Source: Anagrus nilaparvatae (taxonomy: Eukaryota > Arthropoda > Insecta > Hymenoptera > Mymaridae). From it: DNA of 64,000 nucleotides. Numbering within the stretch: position 1 is the first letter of the stretch; each line of letters begins with the position of its first letter. The notes under the pieces are model-generated. The model did no database searches, was not told where the DNA came from, and was given only the letters and a program-made list of their open reading frames with translations. Positions 1-11,519 of this stretch are shown one piece after another. The stretch spans positions 12,712,501 to 12,776,500 of the forward strand of contig JAKSXM010000007.1 of assembly GCA_022575985.1 (NCBI GenBank), written 5' to 3'. The position numbers and the translations under genes were made by a program.

Positions 1-3000
1 TCTCATTCTTCAACTAAAATATCGTGTATAAACTTTTATGTTCTAAAAGTATGTTAAAAAAGACAAAACTTTTTTTTTTATAAATTTTTTATGTATGTTT
101 TTGTGAAAAAAAGAAAGTATTTTTTAGGTTTAGTTTTGGCTTTATGCACCTGTGAACATTATATATATATATATATACATTTTAATCTTTACATATATAA
201 ATACATGTGTTCTATATGTACATATTTTCGTGGAAAATATAACGATATTTTTTTTTATATTAAAATGTCATTTTAAACTCATCGACATATTTCATGTGTA
301 AAAAAAATTTTTTTGTCAAAAATTTATGAAAAATATCAAGAGTTGTTCGATTTTTTTAGACAACTGAATATTAATATATATGTGTTTAAGTATCATAAAT
401 CATGTTTTTTTTAGAGAATATAATTGTTTGACATATAAAATAAAATAATGTACACTGGGAAAAATTTTGTGGTTGCTTCGATTAATTTGACAAACATAAA
501 GGTCACAAGCAAAGTATTTCTTTTTGTTTATGACTGTGGCAAATTAGATCAACCTAAGGACAATTTAAAAAAAATTTTTTCTTTACAGCAATCAGAAACT
601 ACTCATTTTTTGGCATATTTTCTTGCTACTAACAAAAATTAATCGTATGTAACTAGCCCCTAGCTATAAAGAATAAATGGCTCGAATTGGACCTAAATTA
701 GCGTCCGGGGCGAAGCTGATAGGTCTAATATACTATTATTTACCAAACATTAAAGTATCCGAAGATTTAGCAAAAAAATTTTTTTTAAATTAAGTGGTTT
801 TTTTTCTGCAATAAGTAAGAAAATGTATTTTTCTAAGTCTTAAGTTGCTGCAACAGCCGAATTTCAAATTAGGAAATGAATTTTTCCCTAATTTTTTTAA
901 ATAAAAATACTTTTCCGAAAGCGAAATTCCGGCTACCACGGCCGAAATTATTTAGCAGTACCAAAAAGAAATGCCAAATTTTGATTACTTGGGTCCCAGT
1001 ATTTTAAAAATATTTTGGTATTTAAAAAATAAGACGAAAATCTACTAAGTTTCATCTTCAAATTGTACGAAATCGAGTTTGGTAGATCTTGATCAACAAG
1101 AGCCAACATAATTTCCTCACCAAAATTTCTCTCTAGATCCGTTACTTCTGTAATCAAATATAACTGTACTTATACAAAAACATTTTACGCGCTTTAATGA
1201 TCTATAAATGTACCTTAAAAACCCAAATCCAATCATAAACACTTCATTATACCAAACCTTCCCCTACATAAAAAAAACTGTTATTATTAAACAATTTTTT
1301 TCAAGTACTGTTACGTCCCTATAAATAAATTTCAACAATGAAAATTCAATTAATATTTCACAAAGCTTTTATTTTGCTTCCATTACCGTTATTATTTAAA
1401 ATTCAATGTGTTAAAATAAATTAAATTTATTAACTTAACAAAGAATATTTAATTAATAAAAGCTTTTTTTTTATAACTAAAAATGCTTTTAAGAAAAATT
1501 ACACATATTGTAAATTTATTAAATATAAAATAGACTATTGAGTATTAAATAAAAAATTAAATTACTTTTTATCTAACTAATTTAATGCTTTTTAAGTACT
1601 ATTTCAATTAAAAGTCTAATACATAAAAGAAATTAACGAGACAAATAATAAATAAATAAATATAAAGTAAATTTAGATACACACACACATAGAAAAAAAG
1701 GTTTATTCTTCCTCAGCTTCTTCTTCAAATATAATTTTATTTCTCTTAATTTAATTGCTTAAAGCTAATCGATTATTTTAATAGAAAAAAAAATTTCTTT
1801 TCTTCAAATATTCTCTCTTCTTATTTATTTATTTTTTCAAGACGCTTTTCTTGTAGATATTTAAGATGTTTTCACAAGAATCAATTTAATTGTCCATCTA
1901 ATTGAAACTTTTGTTAATACTGTACACAAATAATGATGATAATATAAATATGGGATTCTTTATTTTCTTGAGGGTTAAGTCTTTTTTAATGAATTTTAAG
2001 TATATTAATTATATTTTTAATCTGATTATTTATTTAATTGGTTTTTATTATTAATTATTATAATTTTTTTGGAGTATTTTTTTTAATTGGTATTGTGTAG
2101 GGGAGGTTAGGGTAAAATCGAAATCAAAAAAATTGCAATAATATCGTTTTGTAAAAGGCATCAAAGGCCCATAAAGTTTTGACATTATCTTTTTTATTTA
2201 ATTATAAATTTTACAAAGAATTTCAGTCGTGTTTTATCACAAAATCGTATGCGATCTTTGACCATAAAAACAGAATGACTTTCGATCTATAAAAAAATAC
2301 TTAATTCAAAAATCTTTCCCGTTTAGCACAAAAATTATGCTGAATTTTTTTGTAGCAAAGTGAAAAACCGTTTGTGATAACTAAAAAAATATCTGCTTGA
2401 TGCAATCCGAAATCTGGTTTACCAATAATTTAGAGAAATATTCAAAAGAAAGATTCTATTATCTAAAATCACAAATATATTATTTCTCCCTATACTTTTT
2501 CTACATCCAATCGAATAAAAATAAGATTTTATTCATTGTATTTATTACTTTTGTTGAAAATTTTCGTCCTTCAGAAAAATATAAAATTATAGAAATGAGC
2601 TTTGAGTTTTATTTTTAAAGTAAATCTCATTTTCGTAACCGGCTTTTTCTTCATATATAAAGCTTGAATAGTTTAACTAAATTTATTTAAATCTAAAGGA
2701 AAAACAAAAAAAAACATTGAAAATGGGAAGAAACGAAAGTTTCTAAAAGAATTGAAAAGTCAGGATTTCCATTGTTTTGAATCTTATATTTTATTGTCAA
2801 CTAAAATTATTTTACTTCAACTTTCTACTTTAAGCTTTGTGGCTGTATTGAGAATTTTATAAGTGAATTAAAATCATTTTTTAAAGGGCGTGGAAGCGTA
2901 TTTTTAATTTTTACCATTATAATAATAGTATAAAAAAATATGTAAAAAATTATTTTAGGAACAACCGAATAACTTTTATTTATAAATATTATTATCTTTA

Positions 3001-3084
3001 TCGTAGTTCTTCTTTAGTGACATTCACAACTTTTTCAATTCGCACTCATAAGAATATTTATGCTTGCAGAATTAGGAATCTTTT
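1..3084. other. AT-rich non-coding stretch
   Basis: I find no convincing gene. A short TA dinucleotide run sits at 160-177. A less AT-rich pocket lies at about 650-960, but its small open frames have no recognisable protein features. The rest is low-complexity AT sequence, plausibly intronic. Confidence 0.6.
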
Positions 3085-3730
3085 CTAGGGCAGCAATGAT
3101 TTGGTCTCCTGTGGGTTTTTTTGGGTCGCTGATCACGAATTTGGGGGTCCATTCTTTGAGAAATTGGGGCTTTACCCTTAAATTGGCAAAAAGTACTCCT
3201 AAAAAGGGCTATTTTTGATTTAATCGAATTTTGAGTGGCCTGATCTCGTCCACATGGGTTGTTTGGGTCGCTGATCAAGAATTTCTGGGACTTTCTTATG
3301 AAAAGTTAAATTAAAACGGTTTCTTTGCTATTTTCGCATTTTTAGTGTTCAGATTTAGCTCGCGTAGATTTTTTGTGTTGCTGAACAAGAATTTCGAGAA
3401 ATTTTTAATTAAAAATTTATTTCTCACCCTTAAATTAGCAAACATTATCCTAAAAGGGATATTTTGTCTATTTTCGTACGTTAAGCTAATTTGAGGATGA
3501 AATATTAATTTTAACTAAAAAAATTACCGAAATCCTTGATCAGCGATCCAAAAATTCATGTGAATCAAATCTGGCCACTCAAAATTCGAATTCATCAAAA
3601 ATACCCCTTTTTAGAGTTAGTTTTTGCAAATTTAAGGCTGAAGCCCCAATTTCTCATAGAAAAGAACCTCGAAATTTGTGATCAACGACCCAAAAAACCA
3701 ATAGAAGACCAAATCTGGTGGTGGCCGAAA
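3085..3730. mobile_element. Foldback (long inverted repeat) element with internal GGTCGCTGATC motif repeats
   Basis: Arms at about 3095-3290 and 3525-3715 are imperfect reverse complements of each other. The motif GGGTCGCTGATCA followed by an AATTT tract appears at about 3122 and 3262, in degraded form near 3374, and in reverse complement in the right arm at about 3537 and 3680. This fits a non-autonomous palindromic DNA element built from repeated units. The small open frames over it are by-products of the repeat. The mismatches between arms suggest an old copy. No transposase is visible. Confidence 0.7.
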
Positions 3731-4933
3731 AAAAGCAGACAGAACAGAGTAAAAGTTTAGCTGGAATATGAGTCATGTACCCTAAAGTTCGAGTTTTCCT
3801 TTTTGGATAAAAATAAATTAGATCAAATTTCGGGTAACGCCCAAAATTTTTCGGATAAGGACTGCAGGTACGTAGTGAATTGATAATTTTGCAAGCTCAA
3901 AATCCAAAAAACTAAAAGAAAACTGTGTTTTCGGTTCAATTACCCCATGTATTTTGGGTAACCACACACCCCTTATATTAACCATTTTTCATGCTAGACG
4001 TACAACGAGTACAGAATATTCCACACCAAATTTTAAACCCAAATGAGCAAAATTTTTTTTTACTTTATCTTATTTTATGAGTAACAATTTAAATAAAAGA
4101 AAAAATCCATTAAATGAATGCGCTATCAGAGATTCGCTATAAAACTTGCACTGTAGCCTAATTTCGACTCAAGCAGAAACAATCCATGATATATTTATGT
4201 ATGGTGCAGTTATTTTATAGACGTAAAAATACAAAAAAAATCCTGAACTTTAAGCCCGGATATTTCTTTGAGTGCATTTTAATGTCTGAAAAAAAAAACC
4301 TAAATCTTCACTTTACCCCAAATTCTCCTATCTCAATATAGATAATGTATTTTTTAAAAGCTTTAAAATTTATATTTATATGCACAAGCGTGAGTACATA
4401 TATAATAATGTGCGTGCTAGTTATCATCATAAATTTTTTTGTACTAAATATCACTCAACACTTTAAATTTTCTATTTTTTTTTTATTACAGTACAGTGAG
4501 TCTATAAATAGAATTTTTTTTTTTTGGTTCAATGATATATGCAATGCACGTATATATTTAACCGTGCATATATATGTAATAAATCTATATATCACACATA
4601 CACAGAAAGAGAGAGAGAGAGGATTCCATATTGTACTTTAGAATATAAACTAAAATAGAAAAAGCTTATACTAATATATAAAGCATCAAGTCTACTCACG
4701 CGCGTATATAATATGCACCTTCGCACATCAAGTATCGCGAGCGAAAAAAAAACGGATTTTTTTATATATAATCGTAAATCAGCATTAAACCAGCGGGCAG
4801 CTTACAATCAAACCTACTTAAGAGAGCACTGGACCGAATATACTTTCATATAAAGTTTTTTTTTTAGTACCTTTTGTTATAAAATACTTTAATAGGATAT
4901 ATTATAACTTGGAATTTAAAGAAATTTTTTTTT
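3731..4933. other. AT-rich non-coding stretch with GA microsatellite
   Basis: No gene is seen. A short GA run lies at about 4605-4622. The 98-codon open frame at 4345-4641 is low-complexity and runs through TATA-like and GA repeats, so I do not call it a gene. Confidence 0.6.
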
Positions 4934-5160
4934 TATTTGTGGTGAAGTTTTGGTACTGGCGGGAGCACTAGCTAGGTGTGTGTTCAAGCTAATAGCTAAA
5001 GTTTTTCGCTCATGGTACTTACAGTATTTTTTACCTGACTGGACTTAGAACGACTTCAGGTTTTATGCAAAAAAATTTTTTGCCCTACTGGGCGTAAAAC
5101 TTGGAATTTCCTGAACTCGTTCTACGCTTATTGATGAGCAAAAAATATTTTCCCTTAATA
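4934..5160. repeat. Dispersed repeat, copy 1 of 3
   Basis: This segment contains AAGTTTTGG, a GAGCACTAG block, TTTCGCTCATGGTACTTA and TTTTTTGCCCTACTGGGCGTAAAACTT. Related segments recur at about 53405-53590 and, rearranged and partly inverted, at about 58635-58870. All are short and degraded with no coding capacity. The family is unnamed to me. Confidence 0.55.
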
Positions 5161-5291
5161 CTTAATACTAATTTATTATGATTATTCAACGCAAAATACA
5201 ATCAAAAATTTTATAATCCGTACAATTTTTACTTCACTGACTTATTTAACTTATTTATATTGAAAATCTTTGGTAAACAAAAAATAATTTT

Positions 5292-5605
5292 AAAGTAACA
5301 GAATTTCTGGGACCCACTTTTTTGCTCCCGGGTGAAGACTCAATTTTTGATTTTTTTATAAATTCCCCTTTTCAGGCAAATTTTAAAACGCTTCTGAAAA
5401 GCTGGACAAAAAAAATGACATTTTTTAAAAATTATTTATAAATTTTATAGTTTCTTATTTTCTTTTGAATTTGCACTAGAGTTTCATAAATATGTAAAAT
5501 TTGTCTGAAAAGTAGTACTATCCAGAATGTCCAGAAATTTTCATCGCCAGAAAAGTAGATCCAAAATATTTCGTCCAAAATCCCAAAAATTCTGTTATTT
5601 TTACG
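5292..5605. mobile_element. Short TIR element
   Basis: The left end AAAGTAACAGAATTTCTGGGA is matched in reverse complement by the right end, TCCCAAAAATTCTGTTATTTTT, across about 310 bp. The interior has no coding capacity. This fits a decayed MITE-like element. Confidence 0.5.
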
Positions 5606-6598
5606 TTATACTTTTTTACCTGGGACTCTCAATAATAAAAGTGTGAAATTCTTTAGAGAAATAATTAAGTATTATTATATTATACGAAACTGACAATTTA
5701 TCAACGCACATACACAAACAAAGATAAAAAGAGAGACATCTTCAAAGGATTTATAAAAAACATATATTTATATATATTTTAATCAAAAAGTACATGACAT
5801 ACAAAGTTTATAGATATGCATAAACCTACTCTTTTGAATACTACAACATTAACATTTATGTCAATAATATCAAAAGAGAGTATAAAATTTAAACATGATA
5901 TTATTCAAGTTTTCAATTGACGTTTCTCTTTAATAATACTACTTCAAAAACATTATATATTCAAGTAATTATTAATTAATATTATATTTGTTAACTTTGA
6001 TATGTTATATTATTTGTTTATTTGTGTGGTGTGAACAAATTTATTTTGTTTTATTTGTTTCTGACACTGTTTTATTTCGGTTATTGGTTGGTAATTTTAT
6101 ATAATGATAAATTTTTTTGAATAATACTTTGTCCTACTATAAGGTAAAAATTTTAAAAATGCAAAAACTTTAATTCAAAATGTAACCTTATTTTAATTTC
6201 TTCAAAACCCTTCATTATGAAACAGAAAATAAATTGTAAAAATTACTTCTGAATCACAAATTTTTAATTTTAATTTTGAAAAAAATCATTCATATACATA
6301 ATTTCTAATATGAGACTTTATTAGAAAAAATAAAAATCAGTACAATTGTTAAACAATATACTTATAGAGTAGATAAAAATAAAAAAGATTTGCATAAATT
6401 TATTTATAAAATACATGAATTATTTATATGTATGAAATGTATAAAATAAAGCTTGAATGCTCAATATTAATCCCAAAGGTATATCTAGAGATATTATGTA
6501 TAGTGAGAGAATAACATTAATGTTGCGTGTGACTCTAAAGGAAAACAGAAACCACATTTGGTTTAATAAACTTGAAATAAACTTATATGAGTAGATTT
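5606..6598. other. AT-rich non-coding stretch
   Basis: I see only AT-rich low-complexity DNA here, with no gene, RNA or strong repeat. Confidence 0.6.
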
Positions 6599-6896
6599 AC
6601 ACTGGAAAAAAAATCTTTTAAATAGATATTAGATTTTTTTTAAGAGAATTTTAATGGTTTTTGGAGTTGGGTTTGGGCACTGAATAGAAAATGAAATATT
6701 GGGGTTAGTACTGACTCTCAGATAACGAGAAAAAATTTATCTTTAGGTGTTTAATTTACCTGATTTGGACCATTTTCGCGCTAACAAGCTAATTTTCATT
6801 TTAAAATTTCAATTATTTTTGTATTCAAAAATTTCGTATGAAAGAAAATATAAATACAAAAAAAAATTTTTTACTACAGGCAATTTTTTTCAGTGT
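6599..6896. mobile_element. CACTG-type TIR element
   Basis: The left end is TA followed by CACTGGAAAAAAAAT and the right end is ATTTTTTTCAGTG followed by TA. It therefore looks like a roughly 300-bp non-autonomous element with CACTG termini flanked by TA. Similar termini recur elsewhere in the window (35395-35486, 40799-40931, 62883-63276 and many unpaired ends). Confidence 0.5.
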
Positions 6897-7580
6897 ATAT
6901 TTTTATGATCTTGTGTTTAATTTTCGGATTTTAATTAAGAGTGTTAGAGAGAAAGATAAAATTAAATAATTCTCATAATTGTACTGCTAATTTTATTAAT
7001 ATATGCTGAATTGTAAGATTTCTTTGATGGAACTTAAAAAACTTAAAATTTTTTAATTTAAAAAAATAAAACTGTTTTTCAGAAAATATGCTTGTAGAAT
7101 TAAATTTTATTTTTTAGTCTAAAATCTTTGAAAGAGATAATTTAATTTCTGTTTAAGTTATACGATATTTTAAGGTTTTTGATTATTTACGGTATTAATT
7201 TCTTAAAGCGATATATTTTTTTTTAATTTTGCTTTGATCTCTTTGCAATAGATGAACCAGATTTAGAATTAATCCTTTCAATGGTATTAAATTATAGACG
7301 TCAAAATGTCATAGTAAAATTTTTAAATTAATTTTGTAAGGTAATACTTTTGAGATAAATAAAATTGTAAAATTCAAGAAATTTTATTAAATTAAAATTT
7401 TACTTTTGAAAGGAAAAATATTTTTACTGAAAAAGTCATCTAGGAGGTAGTTTTGGTTGTTTTAATCCTAAAATAAATAATTATTTACAAACCCTGGAAA
7501 ATGTGATGCAAGAATGGTCAAATCAGGCGTTGATGGTTTAAAAACGTATATTCAAGTTATTTAAATTTTAATCAATTTTT
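6897..7580. other. AT-rich non-coding stretch
   Basis: No gene or clear repeat is recognised. Confidence 0.6.
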
Positions 7581-7984
7581 ATACACAGAAAGAGGTTTGA
7601 ACCGCTCAAGTCGGTTCTAGTAGGAACCGAATATTACTCTTACCATAAGAACGGAAAATGTTTATGCCTAGAACCGAGATTCACGGTTCTAAACACTAGT
7701 TAAAAACCTTCTCTTAAAAAATTATTCTTTTTTTCAAAATCAAAATTAATTACAAATATGTTTTTTAATTTAATGTACGCGATTCAAAAAACAATTATAA
7801 AAAATATTCTTTTAACTAATTTTGACTTTGAAAAAAATAATAATTTTTTAACAGAAGGTTTTTAACTAGTTATTTAGAACCGTGAATCTCGGTTCTAGCA
7901 TAAACATATTCAGTTCTTATGGTAAGAGTAATATTCGGTTCCTACTAGAACCGACTTGAGCGGTTCAAACCTCTTTCTGTGTAT
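7581..7984. mobile_element. 404-bp palindromic element
   Basis: The ends ATACACAGAAAGAGG and CCTCTTTCTGTGTAT start two long, nearly perfect inverted arms that run about 130 bp inward and carry the motifs GAACCG and CGGTTC. The central 100 bp or so is AT-rich and also partly complementary. TA flanks with CACAG ends suggest a cut-and-paste MITE with a TA target. Arm identity is high, so this is probably a fairly recent insertion. Confidence 0.8.
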
Positions 7985-8092
7985 AATTACTAGAATTTAA
8001 AAAATAAACGACATTAAACAGAACTTTAATCTTGCCTCAAAATTCAATCAAATATGGTCAAGATTTATGAATTAAGTTTGAATTATATTATT

Positions 8093-8283
8093 GGGCCATT
8101 CCTCACGTCACTGCAATGTGAGGTTAACCCTTAGTAGAACCGGAGCAAGCCCCAGACATTCCACCTTGTTGCAAAAATCAGTTCAATAATCTGACTCCCC
8201 AATGGGAAGTGTACCAGATATTAAGCTGATAAGAACAGATACTACGCGTTGATCTTAGTAGGAGCCAGAGGCCGAGAAGCGAT
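8093..8283 (-). ncRNA. U2 spliceosomal snRNA gene, divergent copy or pseudogene
   Basis: U2 snRNA base-pairs with the intron branch site in the major spliceosome. On the minus strand the sequence begins ATCGCTTCTCGGCC at 8283, the conserved U2 5' end, and continues through the branch-site pairing sequence GTAGTA (8240-8245 as its complement), the stem IIa segment TCTGTTCTTATCAGC, an intact Sm site ATTTTTG (complement at 8172-8178), the stem-loop III core GGGGCTTGCTCC and a stem-loop IV hairpin with TTGCAGT in its loop. The length of about 191 nt is normal for insect U2. Oddities are a 6-nt insertion (8258-8263) between GGC and TAAG after stem-loop I, and GTGTAGTA changed to GCGTAGTA just before the pairing core. 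I cannot identify a PSE upstream with confidence. The family assignment is firm. Whether this copy is expressed is open. Confidence 0.88.
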
Positions 8284-9910
8284 AACTTGTAAAATTTTAT
8301 TATTCCTTATATTACTTTAAAAATTCTTTTCTTTTACGACTTTATAAATTTCACGTACGACACCTAGCGGTAACAAAAAAACATAAAGTATTTGCGCCAT
8401 CTTCATTTATTTTTTAAAATTGCGCGGTAATTTTGAATTATTTACGTTCAAATATAAAATCATTTAAAAAGTTTAAAAAAATATAAGCATATATTATCTA
8501 ATAAAATAATTTAAAAACTCAAACAAATTAATCTCTTAGTTTACTTTCAGTGTATATTAAATCAATTATTTTAATATAAAAGTTTTTAATAATACCAAGT
8601 ATAACTGCCATGCTCAATATATTTATTTTCCAATTAAGTTTTTATGTACCTAATATATTAAGTTTCATTTTAATATTATAGGTTATGTATTCTTAAAAAC
8701 GTAATAATCAGTCTTATATTTATACAAAATTTCTTATCTGCATTATATTTAATAACTAGAATATAATACACCAACAGAGAGAGTTTACTTAAGTTAATAA
8801 TCTTAAAATTTTATGGATATATGTTATATATACTTTAATCATATTAAGTAAATATATATATATATATATATAAATTATTGTATAAATCTATGTAATAGAG
8901 AATTTATTTCAAGATTGTACACTGTCAAAAATTATGTCGTTGAATTTTCTTTTATATTTTAAATTTTCAAATTTACTATACGATAGTGTAAGGAATGTTG
9001 GTAGCAATACCTTTAAATTTACAAAAAGAATATTTAATTTGCGGAAAGATTTGTAAATTTTTTAAAAATCAAAAATTCCTTTCACTATTTTTCGTAAATA
9101 GGCGATAAATTCGTGGAGTTTGAAAAAAAATTTGAGATTTTTTTGTACATTTACTAATTTATCACAAATTTCTTTTTGTAAATTTATGAATAATTCTTAA
9201 CAATGAGGCTTCGTGACCTCAGATTGAAGGTTGATTTCATACACTGTAAAAATATTATGCTTGAAAACTATAAAATTGACAATTATTAGCTTAAAATTTT
9301 AACAATGCAATCTCCAAAACTACTGTTTTACGTGCAATGAAAAAAATTTGCTTAGACTTTCAAATTTTATTTTATTTTTTAGTATAAATAGGTAACTGAA
9401 ACTTTTATAACTGGTCAAGTACAAAATTTGCAAGTACAAAGCTTATGCATGTATTATATAAAATTTATTTAATTGGTAGGCGAATTTTCCGCTTGAATCG
9501 TGCTTCATTGAAAAAAACTGCTTTTGTCAATTTTCTTTTCTGCTGCTAGTGGAATACCGTTTGTGGCAAGTGGAATTCATTTTCTAGCTCAAATGATTGC
9601 AAATCACTTGAAATTAAATAATTTAAAATTAAAAAATTTTTTTTTTGATAATTAAGGATTTGCACGCAGTGGCCCAGAGTAAAAAAAAAATTTTTTTTGA
9701 GCTAATAAATTAATTCCGCTAGCCATAAACGGAATTTTTCTAAACTCATGCGGAATTTTTCCACAAGATTATTTTTTTCATTGCAGTATAAGTTTGAGTA
9801 CAGGATTTTTGATAAATATTGTAAAGTAGTTAAGTAGGTATAAAAAATTCAGTAAATACCTTACGAAAGCCAAGATACATAAAAATAATCAATATTAGGC
9901 CGCAGGTACG
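8284..9910. other. AT-rich non-coding stretch with unpaired CACTG ends
   Basis: There is a TA dinucleotide run at about 8851-8873. ACACTG termini followed by A-rich DNA occur at 8919 and 9241 without clear partners. No gene is seen. Confidence 0.6.
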
Positions 9911-9955
9911 GTAACTCACCTGAAACAAATAAATAAAAAAAAATCATATTAGAAA
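9911..9955 (-). promoter_or_regulatory. Candidate recursive splice site (ratchet point) 1
   Basis: Read on the minus strand, a T-rich tract leads into TTTGTTTCAG joined directly to GTGAGTTAC, so a strong 3' splice site abuts a strong 5' splice site with no exon between (junction 9920/9919). This is the signature of recursive splicing known from long insect introns. The same 18-nt core recurs at 46541-46558 while the flanking sequences differ, which argues against simple repeat copying. It implies a long minus-strand intron across this window. Confidence 0.55.
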
Positions 9956-10725
9956 ATATTCGATCAAATTTTCAATAAAAAAAGTATATTTCTTATAAAT
10001 AAGTATTGATACAAGTAATAAAGAGTAAGAAAAAATTGTAAGAAATAAAAACTTTTTAAAACATGAAATTCACGTATATTTACAAAAAATATCTAAAAAA
10101 GTCTAGAGAGAAAATCGAAATTTTTTTTTTTATATTTTTCGTTAATGCTTTTGTAAAATCGAATTTTCGTTAAATGTGTGATATATAAAAAGAGTTGAAA
10201 AAAAAAATAATAGAATAAAAACATTTTCGATCTCCCTTTTTTTTGTAAATCCTGCCAGAAAATCCCCTTGTGATAAAGCCATATATAGTATGAATAAAAG
10301 TACACTCTATACAGTGTGTTGAAAAATAAAAAAAAAAACCGTTGTGTAAAACCTGCAAATAGGAAACCACATTTTAGTTTGTAAATATGCCCTACTTGTA
10401 TTTTATGATAATTTTTTTATTTATTTTTTTTATTTTTTTAATTCGTTTTATTTGATAAAAAATCTGGTGATGTAATACCTATTTTTTTTTTCGAACAAAT
10501 CTGCGAATAAATTCTTTTCTTTTTTTATATACACTGAAAAATTGTTTTTATTGAATTTTTAAAATTTTGTTTATAGAGCCGTTGATTTCAGATTGTTAAA
10601 AATAATTCCTATAAATTTTTTCGGTGAAAATTGTTTTTCAAAATTTTCGTAAATTTAATAAATAACTCGACAAAAAATTAGAAATTTTCAAAAATTTTTT
10701 TTTTCTTAAATTTACGAAAAAACTA
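9956..10725. other. AT-rich non-coding stretch
   Basis: Small open frames on the minus strand at 10093-10370 are low-complexity Phe/Tyr/Lys-rich translations and are not called. A single ACACTGAAAA end lies at 10531. Confidence 0.6.
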
Positions 10726-11519
10726 GTAGTATTTAGGCCTGGAGCATGGTTTTATTTGCGATTTTTTTTTGAAAGCATATCCATGAAATTTTTCGACGGT
10801 AATTTTAGTTTTTGGGGTCGCTGATTCCAAATCCGAAGGCCGATTTGACCTAACGTGGTCCAATTTTGCGTAATTGCCCATTTTAGGTCATTTTTAACGT
10901 TTTTATGAGATTTTTTGTTAAAAATTTTTAATATATTACCATTTTTCTCACACTACACTAATGTTTTTTGGATCTCTATGGATAATTATCATATCTACTC
11001 ATACAAAAAAAAATGGTAGCCCATAATATGGATTCTTAGGCTATTTTTCACGCTTTATGTGCTAGTGTGCTTTAGCTATTTTTATGAAATATTACCAATT
11101 TTATCTACAGCTTCTGGTTTTTGAGTATTTTAAGGTAGTTAAATCCGAATATTATTTTTAATTTATCTAAAAACGGTGTAGTAACCCATAATAGGCACTT
11201 ATAGGCTGTTTTTTGATAATTGGTATTATTTACTATCATTTTTTTGTATGAGTAGATACGATAATTAGGTATAGAGGCCCAAAAAACATTAGTGTAGTGT
11301 GAGAAAAATGGTAATATATTAAAAATTTTGACAAAAAATGGCTAAAAAACGTTAAAAATTACCTAAAATGGGCAATTACGTAAAATTGGACAACTTTAGG
11401 TCAAAACGGACTTCGGATTTGGAATCAGCGACCCCAAAAACTAAAATTACCGTCGAAAAATTCCATGGACATGCTTCCAAAAAAAATCGCAAATAAAACC
11501 ATGCTTCAGGTCTATACTA
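10726..11519. mobile_element. About 794-bp foldback element
   Basis: The left arm (10726 to about 11010) and right arm (about 11250-11519) are reverse complements with scattered mismatches: for example GAGCATGGTTTTATTTGCGA at the left end against TCGCAAATAAAACCATGC at the right. The arms carry the motif GGGGTCGCTGATTCC and its complement, related to the motif in the 3.1-3.7 kb foldback. The open frame at 11465-11650 lies partly in the right arm and is not a gene. Confidence 0.8.

Noticed and set aside
4345..4641. 98-codon frame with hydrophobic stretches
   Set aside because: The composition follows T-rich and GA-repeat DNA; no signal peptide followed by a domain, no splice support.
5025..5050. 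Minus-strand AG|GT junction at the repeat near 5033
   Set aside because: It belongs to the dispersed repeat found also near 53.5 and 58.7 kb and lacks a pyrimidine tract.
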